Shown here: positions 31,606-43,424 of the stretch, piece by piece | Position numbering within the stretch: position 1 is the stretch's first letter | Layout: every line of letters begins with the position of its first letter | Assembly (NCBI GenBank): GCA_963922205.1 | Contig: CAWUHX010000220.1 | Location: forward strand, 248,001 to 312,000 | DNA: 64,000 nt | Origin: Romanomermis culicivorax | Taxonomy: Eukaryota > Nematoda > Enoplea > Mermithida > Mermithidae | Direction of reading: 5' to 3' | Position numbers and translations under genes: made by a program | The notes under the pieces: model-generated | Told to the model about the DNA's origin: nothing | The model's database searches: none | What the model saw: the letters and a program-made list of their open reading frames with translations, nothing else

Positions 31606-34581
31606 ATGTTGACGAGGTTGCAATCCAAACTCAAAGAAGCTCAACAGATTAACGTCCTCGAGCCGTTGACGAACAATCCGGCCGTTCCATGGCCGACCAA
31701 ACGTAAAGCTGTAGAGTCACCCGATCAATTCAACGGGATCAAAATGGCGCCTAAACGCTCGGCATTTTGTGATTTGACTAATGCTTTTCAAAACGTCAAA
31801 ATAACTAATCAGCAACTCAAAAAGGGCGATGGTACGGAAGCGACGAAAAAGTTGACGTCTATCAAAATAGTGGATCAGGTGAAAGTCGTCGGAAAAAAAT
31901 GCGTCGAAGATCAGAAAAAAAAGTCGCCGGCGGTGAAACATGTCGCAAAAGCTAAATCGAAAGAAAATCAACATGACGCCAAAGTGACCAAAGCGAAAAA
32001 ATCCACGATTTCGTCGGCATCTTCGGGTATCATTAGATTTATTTGCACTTGTAATCACTGTTTTAGCTTTTCATTGTGGCTCTTTCGGTCTTCGAGATCA
32101 AAAAGATTCATTCCCCTGCGTTTTGAATGTCAGAATCCTCGTTTTCTGGCCTATGAAAGTCCTTACTTTATCTTAATTTTCCCCAAATGTTGGTCCAAAA
32201 AGGTTCATCAATTACGCCATAATTATCTTCATGCTTATTTTTGCCATTTTTTGTTGGTACTACTTTCGGGAATCAGCATTTATTCTATGTACCATAAATC
32301 TTGTTAGAAGTGCATAATTTTTACTGGATTTTCTTGTCGATTTTTCCGCAAGAAAACGTTTATTCGGGGGAATTTGGCATTAAAGATTAACACAAATGCA
32401 GAGATAGAGTTATTTCGTTCCATGAACATCTTCAAAACTTCTCATATTGATTTTAGAATTTCCGCGTTAGTGAGTGATAACATGATGCCAAATTACGCTC
32501 AATAATTCAAAGAGCAAGTGACCATATGCATGTTAGAGCGTAAAAGCTGTTTTTAATTTGTTTCCATAAGTGGAATACAATTCTAAAGAAATCTTCCTTT
32601 AAAAGGACGCTGTTTGGAATAAGAGAGCTAAAAAATTATGTATAATAGTCAAAAATTGTAGTCTTCCTTATTTCAGGTTGTTCTTCGTATCACAGCAGTC
32701 AATCTTCTTTACTCCACGTTGAAACGAGAATATCGAACGAAAATGTAGAATCTTTGAAGGCCGAAATTCTTTTATCGAATATTCCATCGCCGGCCAATTC
32801 ATTCGCCTCGCCGGCGTCCAAATGTAGTAGTTCGAGTTTCGAATCTATGGAAAAGAGTAGTTTGAACCAAAGCTCGAGTACAGAAACGATGATATGCTCA
32901 TATTTGAGCAATCTGAATTTCTCAAAATCGCATCAGTTGTTGGTAAACGTTGAAGAAAAAGAACAGGAGCAAGAATCACAAAATGTTTTCGAAAGTTCGG
33001 ACGAAAATTGCGCGACTGTGGTGGGAAAAGTGTGCGAAAATGCTGTTCCTGAATACGATTATGATAAAGAAAATGAAATGGATCCTTTCAATGTTCCCGA
33101 ATTCGCTTGGGATATTTTCCAGTATTATAATCAAAGGGAAAATCAATTCAAGGTATATCTTTTCTGAGCAATAAAAACTTGTCCAAACAGGCGCGATACA
33201 AATATCCCATTAAAAATAAACTTTTTCGACTAATGATTTTACGATTCTACGTTGGCTCTCTTCTGCACCTTCTTCGATTTATAGTGTGTTCATCATCAGT
33301 GAAATTTGCATATATTATTCACTTTTGTCCAAAAAAATTGAATCATACTGACATACGGTCGTTTCCCAAAACTTGGACAACCGTTTGTGTTTCAGGTGTC
33401 TGACTACATGCACAAACAAACTACGGTAACTCATCAAATGAGGTCCATTTTAGTCGATTGGATGGTCGAAATACAAGAAAGTTTCGAACTAAATCACGAA
33501 ACTTTGTACCAAGCCGTCAAAATGACTGATCTCTTCTTGGAAAAAAGGGTCGTCGATAAGCGTATGCTCCAGTTAGTCGGCACTGCGGCGCTTTTCATTT
33601 CATCCAAATTCGACGAACGGTGCCCGCCGGCGTGCGAAGATTTTCTTTACATTTGCGACGATGCGTACACGCGCGATCAGTTATTGTCCATGGAACGCGA
33701 TATGTTGAAAATTTTACAATTCGATTTAGGCTTCCCGTTGTCGTATCGATTTTTACGACGTTACGCAAAAACCACCAAACTGGGCATGGAAACTTTGACT
33801 TTGGCGCGGTTTATTTTAGAATCGTCGCTGATGCATTACGAATTTGTATCATACAAAGAAAGCTTGATGGCCAGCGCTTGTTTATTGTTGGCATTAAAGA
33901 TGAAGAATGAAGGGGAGTGGGTGAGTGATGGTTATTGAGAATTTTTGTCATAAATGAGGTTAAATACATAATTTTTGTTGATTTACTTTACCCACAGTTT
34001 TCATATGAGAAAGACAGCAGATGTTTGTCTAAATTCAACAGAAAATCTTCTATTGAAACTCATCGACTCTTATTAACAAGATTTCAAAAAGTTTTGCATG
34101 TGTAAAATTTTCGAAGTCTTGTGAAATCGACCCTTCAGATGTTTTTTACTCGCATTAGATTCCAAAAATTCGCCTGTGTTTCATCAGAAACTACATGCAG
34201 AACGTATTGAGGCCAATAAAAATTAGGATGGAATAAAAAATTGTGAAATCCTCGAAAATTCGGAATTCGAAAATTGTTTCTTTCCCGCTGTGATGTGAAT
34301 ATAGGTTTAATATTGCTTAATTCGAGTCGAAAAATTTTGAATCGAGCAATATATTCTAGGGTGATGTCCACAGAAAGTATTCGGGATATAAAACTGAAGA
34401 TTTGGAGCCAATCACTTTACGGATCAACGATCTGATGGTCAACAGCGGCTCCGATCCCAAAATGTCCCAATTGGTCAATATCAAAAACAAATATTCGCAC
34501 GAAGTATTTTTCCACGTTACTAGCGTTCCGTTTTTGCCTGTTCAAACGACGACGACGGCGCCCAACCAACATGTATCCTAA
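31606..34581 (+). CDS. CCNB3: Cyclin B3, four exons, 547 aa
   Basis: The G2/M-type cyclin that binds a cyclin-dependent kinase and is destroyed by APC/C at anaphase. Exons: 31606-32026, 32677-33152, 33396-33920, 34360-34581; the borders fit GT..AG (TTTCAG, TTTCAG, TTCTAG acceptors) and codon phases, giving exactly 548 codons. The N-terminal part is Lys-rich with a destruction box RSAFCDLTN, which has Phe where other B-type cyclins have Leu, a known cyclin B3 trait. The cyclin core starts near SDYMHKQTTVTHQMRSILVD and contains LVDWMVEIQE, FISSKFDERCPP, DFLYICDDAY and FPLSYRFLRRYAK, all close to the B3 family. The last exon supplies YSGYKTEDLEP and a Thr-rich end. The frame is open upstream to a TTTCAG acceptor at about 31512, so an earlier start in an upstream exon is possible; 31606 is the ATG before the region of clear coding bias. 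Confidence 0.9.
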
Positions 34582-34935
34582 AAATTACTTGGACGACAAG
34601 CGCGCACGATTTTTTCTAGTTTTGAACTTTTTGCACCTCAAGCTTCGCATTTGATGAGCTAGCTAATTTCCTGTAAATTTTAGAATGCAATTACTGTACA
34701 TTCATTGTTTTAGAAGAACAATCCACATTTTACTTATTTCCGCATCCCAACATCGTCTCATTTTTTAGATTTCGTTCATGTCTGAAATCTCATCGGGAAA
34801 ATTTCGGATCAAATCCATTTTAATATCAAGTAGAAAATCAACATTGTTTTTCTTCTATTCTATCAATAAGCTAATGAAGAACACTACATTTAGAAAATCC
34901 TTTTTTCAGCAGTTTGTTTAACTATATCACAACAC

Positions 34936-34941
34936 AATAAA
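34936..34941 (+). terminator. Candidate poly(A) signal for cyclin B3
   Basis: AATAAA, 355 bases after the stop codon; a second AATAAA is at about 35013. Which one is used cannot be told from sequence. Confidence 0.35.
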
Positions 34942-35280
34942 TATTTGAATCGAAAGACTGGTCGTTTCGTAATCGCACTTTTCGTTTATTTTGAATGCAT
35001 TTCGAGCAAAGTAATAAAACCGATTTTTACCCTTTGTTTAGTTTTTAAGGGTTTTCACGTTATTGATGCGTATACTGTTGGTTTGATTTAATCTTCGAAT
35101 TTTAATGAAGGCTCCTGTTTTTAGAGTCATTGAGGCACAATAGTTTACACACTTGGTTGGGAGAAAATTCGGCCTACGGTAAGATATTTCAGTTTTCAAC
35201 ATAAGTTCATATATACGAGCCAATAAGGATGTTATTGAATCCGAAATTGGAGGAACATTGGTTCCAAGCATACATGTCAC

Positions 35281-35464
35281 CAGGCCTGTAGCCAGGTATT
35301 TTTTCGGGGGGAGCACTTATTTTTTTCACCCAATTGGTCCTAAAATTAGCATTTCTGACTTGACTTCTTTTTTAAGAAAAACCAAAGTTCACTTTTGCCT
35401 TTTTTAACACTTCAAATATTTCGGGAGACCATGGCCCCTCAACCCCCTCCTGCCTACAGGTCTG
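35281..35464 (+). mobile_element. CAGGCCTGTA-family MITE, 184 bp, hAT-like
   Basis: Starts CAGGCCTGTAGCC and ends CCTACAGGTCTG; flanks CATGTCAC (35273-35280) and CATGTAAC (35465-35472) form an 8-bp duplication with one change. It is in the opposite orientation to the copy at 13314. Confidence 0.8.
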
Positions 35465-36361
35465 CATGTAACAGTGCTCCCAGGTGTGAGTTTCATCATT
35501 TACCCAAAATAGGGTTCAAAAATCTAGATCCGTGTACAAGATTTTCGTGTACCTGCACCTGACCCAATATTTTCGAAGTTTGGGATACGATCGCCAGTGT
35601 AGCAACTTCTTCATTTCGCCACATTGTTTCTGCTTTCACAAAAAGTCCGAATTAAGAGGAAGAACCATTTTTCTCATACATTGTTGTTTTTTGGATCAGA
35701 AATTTACCTCATATAATTGCGAATGGAACTTGATCATCTTATGAAAGAATTTTTTCTTGAATTTAAATATGAAGCGCGGTCTCAACCCGTTTTCTTGTAA
35801 AGTAAAGATCATTTCAATTCATAGTCTGTAATCTGAATAAAGTTGTTTCAGAAAAGATCCAAGTACCCACCTCCATTTTACAATTATGTCGTGGAAATAG
35901 ATCTAAAAATTTAAATAAATATTTTCTAAATTTTGTAGCCGAGGCATTCGGTGTTGTCATTTTGTTAGTAAAAATTCCAAAAAAGTTGACATGTTGAGTT
36001 CTCGCTTTTTTAATACTTGAATTCTTCAATCTGATTCTTATCAACACCCTGGCCTATTTTCTACTTGTACTGCGAAAAATTCATTTGATACTTTGTCTTA
36101 AAATAGTTTAAGGCAAGCTTCCAGCATTCTCTACGTTTCCTTTTGTTTTTGTCAGTAACTTCTAATCGAAAGTATTCTCTCGATCAGAATTGGAAGAAGT
36201 GGCTTAATAGTATATATTTTATTGTTTTGATAGAAAAAAATCGAATTTGGTTTAGCTTAGAAGCTATAATAACTAAGTTCGAAAGTTATTCACATCGGTT
36301 CACTTGATTGTATGCTCATCCTATCGCTGTGGTTTGTTAGATCCCTGTTCTATATATGAGT

Positions 36362-37990
36362 TAGTTTATCAGAAAATGCCCCTATAGGGCAGAAAAAAGA
36401 AGATTATATTTGCTTGGATAGTTGCCAAGCTAAAAAAAATGAGTGGACTGGATTTTTGAGGACTCTGGTTAAAGTTAGAAAAAATTCACCTTTGTTACAT
36501 TGGATTTTCACTCTTTCTCATAAAATTTTCCATGCCTGTGAAGAAGTTATTCTGCAGCATTGTGCATTTTGTCCTTCTCCTGGCATCAACTACAGTAATT
36601 TTTTCCAATATGAAAATTATATGCAACGATGCTGCTGGCTGACTTCACGCAAATGTATAGAAATGGTAAACGAAAAGCATTCTAACTCCCGACCGATTCA
36701 AAACACTTACCATTAACTCCAACTGAAAAATAGTGAGGGCGACTTATTGTCATTCTCAGGACTATAAAGAAACCTGAGGTTGGTTAAACTAATTCAATGT
36801 GAGGATAATCTCAACATCAGCATCAAATTGCTGATCCTCAGTTTGAGCTAATCGCAGTGTCGAGATTATTTTCTTCCAGTGCATAAACAATACTCAGTTC
36901 AGGATTAACTAATACTAAGATTAAGTTCGAGTTTGGGAATTTAAAAAAATTTTATGTTTATTTGCTTTAGAGATGAGAAAATTAGGCGAAATATCAGTGC
37001 AACCCGACAGCTCGAGCTGGGGATAATCTCGACATTGAGCTCCTTATAATCTTCATGACAATCAAATTATACCAAACTTGAGATCAAACCGAGTCGCATG
37101 TTTGCTCGAGATCACCTTGAGCTCGAGTTCAGACGAATTTAGTGCAACTGGGTCTTGGTTACAGTCATTTGCCATTATCTGCAAAGCGGACAACAGGGCA
37201 AATCGTACAAAAATTACATTAAAAAGCTCCTGATTCAGCCATGCCTGTATTACATGTGTACTCCAAATCCGGTTCCCGCTTCTCCCCCACTCTATTCGCA
37301 CTCCAACGGCAACGCTAACAACTTTTTTGAAAGCAGGACGAGAGCGATCGGGATTTTTGAAATTGCTTCCAGTCTGCAATCCCGCAAGAAGCGTTCTTTC
37401 TGCAAATTTCAGTTTAAATCCAAAAACTGAATGATGCTATGTTGAATAGTTAAATAGAAGAGAATAAATTTGTTTATAGCTTGTAATCAGTTAAACTTAC
37501 GAAGTGAATTCTATACGGTATGTTATATAAAATGACCGAATTAAATATATCTTGCACAATCGATTTAGTCCACCCCCTGTACCCAAAATTTCGGAGATAC
37601 GCATGTATGGTTGGAAAGTTTGTTGATGCACCTAGCTGCTGAATATACTTTTTAATCGACATGGAAATTTTTTAATGAGAAAGAATGAAAATCTAATATT
37701 ACAAAAGTGAATTTTTTAAACTTTAACCCAAGTTCTCAAAATCTAGTCCACTCATTTTTCTAGCTTGGCAACTATCCAAGCAAGTATTTTTTTCTGCCCG
37801 ATCGGGGCGTTTTCTGATAAACTAGTCCACCTCTTTTTAGTGGACCTCAACAACGCATGAAAACCTTCATAGTAGCACATTGAAATTTTAAATTTGGTCA
37901 TCTTCATATCAAGGAAGCAAAAAAAGCAGTTTTAAAACTACGAATTCCCACTTTCGATAGAAACAAAAGATGTTAAACCACATTGTACTT
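36362..37990 (-). mobile_element. Dispersed element E, copy 2 (inverted arms, conserved small ORF)
   Basis: This unit is the reverse complement of 8300-10130 over nearly its full length. Its own arms (about 36362-36550 and 37655-37970) are inverted repeats of each other. On the plus strand it carries a 91-codon frame at 37155-37430 whose first half matches the minus-strand frame of copy 1 closely (shared PNPVPASPP, GNA/GNS, IKKL-IQP), and whose second half matches copy 1 in a shifted frame (FFESRT-AIG, KKRSFCKFQFKSK). A dual-arm structure without transposase suggests a fold-back or non-autonomous element. Confidence 0.65.
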
Positions 37991-38037
37991 AAAACACGTT
38001 GTAAATGTGGTTAAGAAACCCTCAACCCAAAAAAATA

Positions 38038-38250
38038 GCACCCGGGATAATTCTTTGTGTATAATGACCACATCCATAGAATTCCCCGCGGTCGAAAGCC
38101 CCTTTCATCAAAAAACCGTGATAATACGCTCGTTTACACCCGGGATAGTTTTTCTGTGTAAAATCACCGCGTCCATTGAATTCCTCATGATCAAGAACCC
38201 TTATATTCCGAAAATCCCAATAACGATAATGGTTTATTTGAAACTACAAA
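38038..38250 (+). repeat. Imperfect tandem duplication, unit about 107 bp
   Basis: ACCCGGGATAATTCTTTGTG at 38038 recurs as ACCCGGGATAGTTTTTCTGTG near 38146, followed in both by ATCCATAGAATTCC/GTCCATTGAATTCC, a CGGTCGAAAGCCC/TGATCAAGAACCC block, and CCGTGATAATACG/CCCAATAACGATAATG. Divergence of the two units shows it is old. Confidence 0.6.
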
Positions 38251-39907
38251 AAATTCTGGCACCGTAGTGCATTATGCTGCAAAAAAATATTTTTTTGAAG
38301 CCATAAGCATTATATAACAAAATTGCCAAATTTCGCGGTTCCCGGAACTTTGGACCACCGTACAATTGAATTGAGGCCATATTTTAAAAAATTAAAAATC
38401 GCATTTGAGATTGCACCCTCAAGATGCTTAGGCCGAAGTATGGAGCTTGAATATGGCAACCCCGTTGTGGGGCATGATGGGACTGGGTGCCCTTAAAAAG
38501 TGCGTTTTTGCATATTTTTGGGGCCCCACCGAGCACTACTTGCAGATAGAGACAAAATGACAAAAGGCACCCTATAGTTTGCCCCTATACCCGAAATTAT
38601 GAAAAAACCCCAAGGTACTAGCTTTAAAGTTTTGGCTCTAGAGGGGGGACATGAATTTTGGGGGCCAAGTATATTATAGGTTGACGCTATCGCGCCACCT
38701 ATGATTGGGAAATCTTTCTAGATCTCAAAAAATTTATCTATTTTGTATCCATAATGTGGTTTAGCTAAATTGCCCCTCATATTCAAGTGGAAATTGTTTT
38801 TCCAGCTTTCCAGTCATAATTTGTGTTGCGGGTCATAAAATAGTTCTGTTTTTGAATGCCAGTATTTTTTAGACGTTCAAATTCTTCATTATCGAGCTAA
38901 TTTTAATCTTTATTGTTAATTATGGCTGTCAAACATTGAAAATTACTTTTTATAATCAGATGTTTATAGATTTGAACTAAAAATATACGTTCGTTCTTTT
39001 CGTAAACCAAAGCTCAAAGTTCAAAGTAGTTATGCAATCAATCAATCGATTATTTTTATCGTTGCACAAATACCGCCAAACTAAACATCTCATTTCTAGA
39101 TAGAAATTTGTAATTATTTCCTGTTCCTTATTGATTAATTTTTTCTTGCTAGTTATTTCAAAATCATTTTAATTACCTAGTTTTAAAAAAGTGAGTGATT
39201 TTCCATAGTAATTATAAGAACTAATGTATTCATTGTGACTTGAATGTTTCTAACAAGCATCACAAGAATCAATGTAAAAATGGTGTAATTCCACTGACAA
39301 TCTCCGTACTATGTCTAAGAATTAGTTATTCGATATTTTTTAAGCACATGTCCGTCTGATAAAGACCGAAGATTATTTGATCAAAATTTGTATACAATTA
39401 CTAAGGTAAAAATTAATTGGATTTCAAGGGTTTCTTTTGAAATGAGACTGTCTTACATCGAATTTGAGAGGCACGTCAACAGTTATTCCAGAATAGAGGG
39501 CCAACCTGATTTTGGCAATGTGTTCGTGTTGCGATTTACTCAATCTGATAGGTAGTACGGTGAAAAAGCTAGAAAACTAAAGAATCTGTTAGAAATCAAT
39601 CAATTTTCGAACAGAATCAGTTAAAAATCAACCAAAATTCGAAAACTGGCCAACAACTAAAAAATTATGTTCTTCGACCAAAAATAATTTCTGCCATTGC
39701 CCAGCTTCTGGTCAAATTGTCCAAAATTAGTAATCGAAAAATGTCCATTTTCTATAGAGGAACGTGGTCTTTGAGTCTTCGTAAGTTTTAAAAAGTTGAA
39801 AAATATGTTTAGATGACCAGTTTTCTTAACGTTCATAAGTTTGTTCCCTGGCCCAATGCGTGTCTATGATCATGTGTCGGCTCGGTGATTCTTTCTTGAA
39901 TGAAGCC
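38251..39907. other. Stretch with no supported gene
   Basis: I found no extended frame with motifs. The GC-richer part at 38430-38700 (TGGGGCATGATGGG, GGGGCCCCACCGAG) may be an old repeat but has no visible ends. Confidence 0.4.
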
Positions 39908-39910
39908 TTA

Positions 39911-40353
39911 AGGCCCTCCCATACTTCGCCGGTCGGTAGTATAGCAGCTCAGAATCGGCACCGGTTGCGAGCTGCTATACTTCGTTTGCCGCGGCCGGTC
40001 TGACAATTTCAATTCAATCGAAATTTTCTGAACCGACGCGGGCCGACGCTGATGTTATAACAGGAGGCAAAAAATTATTGATTGATAGACTTGATCTTCA
40101 TTATAAGTGAGGTGATTTTGACCGAAAATACTAATTTTTACGTCAAAAACCTTATATTTTTTTGTTTTTTGGACATTTTCAAAAAAAATTCCAAAAAATT
40201 ATCAATTTTTGCGTCGAAACACTCAGAAAAAAAATCGGAGTAATGTATATTAATGATGATAATAATGAAAATTACAAAAATTTAATAATTAGAGAAAAGA
40301 AAATTTGATTACAACAGAATCTGAGTCCTGACCGGCGAAGTACAGCAGGGGCT
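39911..40353 (+). mobile_element. PIF/Harbinger-like MITE, 443 bp
   Basis: Termini AGGCCCTCCCATACTTCGCCGGTC and GACCGGCGAAGTACAGCAGGGGCT are inverted repeats with mismatches, flanked by the 3-bp duplication TTA on both sides. Inner GC-rich pieces (GCCGCGGCCGGTC) echo the palindromic core of the copy at 50619. TTA duplication is the hallmark of PIF/Harbinger elements; no transposase is present. Confidence 0.75.
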
Positions 40354-40589
40354 TTAGTTTTCTTAATCTTGTGATACATTCAGCAACGTCTCTTAGGAAG
40401 TTTACTTCATCTCATTGGATATTCGGTTAAATAACAACTACGCTGTAATATATCTGAATTCTTTTTAGATATGAGTCAACCCGGAAAACAGGTTGATGTT
40501 GTCTATCAGCGGGGATAGTTCATTTTGCTATAAAACTAGGAAAATCAGTTAGAATTTTTTATGAATTGGGGCGAAACAGAAAAAGATCG

Positions 40590-40750
40590 TACCAATACGC
40601 CCCCAACCCGAAATGTTTCAAGTGTTAAAAAAGGCAAAGGTACCTTTGTATTTTTTCTCCAAGAAAAGGTCAAGTCACACATGCCAGTTTTACAGTAAAT
40701 TGAGCAGAAAAATGTTTGCCCCCCCAAAAAAAATCCTGGCTACAGGCCTG
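40590..40750 (+). mobile_element. CAGGCCTGTA-family MITE, left end decayed
   Basis: The right end GGCTACAGGCCTG and the inner AGTTTTACAGTAAATTGAGC, next to a C-run, match 13314-13480 strongly. The left terminus is not recognisable. Confidence 0.65.
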
Positions 40751-40973
40751 TATATATGTATACATATATAGAAAAACATTCTTGAAAAGTATCAATTGTG
40801 GCCTTGAGAAAATATGCGAGAACACTTTTCATCAATGCAAGTCCTCAAAATTCATGGAGCAAAAGTCGTTTTATCACTTGCTCCAGCGAAAAACTGCGTT
40901 TTTTGTTATTGTTTAACGTACACACTTTTTCTTTTTCAGATTTTCTGCCATGCACTGTTAGCCGAAGACCATT

Positions 40974-43367
40974 ATGATTTTGAAACGGTTCTTTTCTTCG
41001 GCTTTCGTACCGTCGCATGAACCGTTCGACTTTCGAGACCTCATCGACTTACAGTCGATTTTAAATGGCGTTTCGAAACTGCTCGTTTTAACCGGCGCCG
41101 GCGTTTCAACCGAAAGCGGTATTCCCGACTACAGGTGAAATGACAAGTAGACAAGTATTATTTCCCTAAATGAATGACATACCATGGCTGGGCTGGCTCC
41201 TGATCTGTCTCGAAATATTGTGCTCCGAGATTCGGAAGAGGTAAGGCGTCAAGGTGCCCAATATTTTAGAGGATGTGAATGAAGAAAAAATGTCGATTGT
41301 TCGTCCAGAGACGGGTAATTTTATGAAATATGTGTTTTTGGCATGGAGCGTCGAAAAAATTGGAATTATCGACCGTTCAGGCCAAATTGTAACCATTTCT
41401 CTCCTCAAAATGACAAAATGGTTTCCAATTTATCTAGAAAGCCAATTTCTCATCTGAAAACTTTCACGTGATCTTAAAACTATCCAACGAAATCACATAT
41501 TCGATTATTCAGTCTGAAGATGTATGAATTTGAGATGTATGAATGTCACTGCATTTGTGCTCAGTAATAGTATCCTAAATCTGTCATAATGTGGATATGT
41601 CCAAGAAACAATTTTATAAATTTTCCATTGATTTGTTCGTAAATTTATCATTTTTAACTTTTGACTTGTGAAAATCTGGTCGGGTATTACCTCTACCTAT
41701 AGTCCTTAAAATCGATCACTGATTGCCAGGATTTTTTTTTGTAGATGACCCATTTGCACATGTACAAACAACGGCCAATATTTCATTTGTACAATTTGTA
41801 CATAGCAAAAGTAGGTATAAATAAGTAACCTATGTTCCTCTATGTCATAGCCAAAGACTAATAATCAAATCAGTGTAATTTTGTAATTTTATCTATAACT
41901 ACAAAAAAATTTATTAAAATTGAGCAAAAAATTCAAATTTTAGAGTTTCAAGTCAAATTTACAAGTGGAACAATTTGTCTAGAAAACTATCCAATAGCAT
42001 AATGAATTTGCATTAAATGATAAACCGATGGTTAAGCCCTCCATGATGACAAATGAAAGCCCAAAAAAAGATATTAATCTTTCCGGCGCCAAGCGCCGGA
42101 AAATTTTTTTGTGTATTGACATTCGGCGACGCTGGAAAATCAATTTTCTAAAAATTTATTTCAAGAATTAGATTCGAATTTAGTGTTCAAAAGTCGTAAT
42201 TTTGAGAATTTTATCATTTGAAAAATTTTTAAACCAGTTATTTATTCTTTAACTCTCATGAACTTGGCCGAAAAGATATTAGTGGAAGAGTTTAAATTCC
42301 CGAGAACTACTTCTATGAAGCTTCCGAATTGATTTTACGTTAAGAAAATAATAATCGCTTCAAAAAGTTTACAGACTTGACGTATTGATTCCAATGAAAA
42401 TCTGCGAATCTTCATTAAATATCAAGATAAAATATTGAAGATTACCACTTAAAACATGAGATAGTACGTTTGAGATGATCAAATTTATCATACATTAAAC
42501 GATAGGTGAAAGTGGACATTCTGAAATCCGTGTCTGAGCTAGGCAATACATAATAATAGGTATTAAAGTTTGTGAAATTATGAACTTCTAAAATGAACCA
42601 AAATGCATATTTTCTGTACCTTATCCCCAAAATTTTCTTCCCTAAACGGGGAAAGAGCCGTTTGTACATGTACAAATAACTACCTCAATTTCGTTTGCTC
42701 CAAAAAATTTTCATTTGCCTCCGGCAAAAAAAGACACTGCTGGCTGCCTCATTTTGAGACAAAATGACGTGTTTGTTGGACATTTAGCTATACTACCTCC
42801 GCAAATTTTCAATTTTACCCTTACCTGAAAAATCTGACCTTGGGGACCTCTGAATTGTAGCATATTCAAAAAATTCTTAAACTATCTTGATTTGACCAGT
42901 CTGTGAATTGAACTATACATCTACAGTCAGGCTTTCTTTAGTCACTCTAGGGGCCTGGGCCCCTAAAAATTTGGGAATGGTTTCTAAAATTTTAGGTCCT
43001 AGATATTAGGGGTTAACCCTAAAATTTTCGACATACCAGTAATCGGGGGCCCCCCTCCAACTGGGTCACCCCTATACCCAACTTCGCCCCCAAACTCGGA
43101 AAAAATTGGTGGAAAAGTATCTTTTTTGGTTTTTTTTGCGAAAATTGTCGACTTTTTACGATTTTTTCGACCCACCGCCCAAAAAAAATTTCGGGTCCAT
43201 AACTGGTCGGACCTCATACAGGTAGATTTTCGGGGTATTATTGCTAAATGTTCACTAAACATTCCATTTTCTCTCAAAAGAGAAAACTTTTGCCTTTTTT
43301 CAATACTTGAAACATTTCGGTGGGCCATGCCCTCCCCTCCAACCACCCCTGCCTACAGGCCTGTATG

Positions 43368-43424
<57 letters not shown>

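Noticed and set aside
33620-33910. 96-codon plus-strand frame in cyclin exon 3
   Set aside because: Out-of-frame shadow of the cyclin core.
34360-34390. Alternative acceptor CCACAG inside the start of cyclin exon 4
   Set aside because: Using it would break the frame after the Trp codon; TTCTAG at 34358-34359 keeps the frame to the stop.
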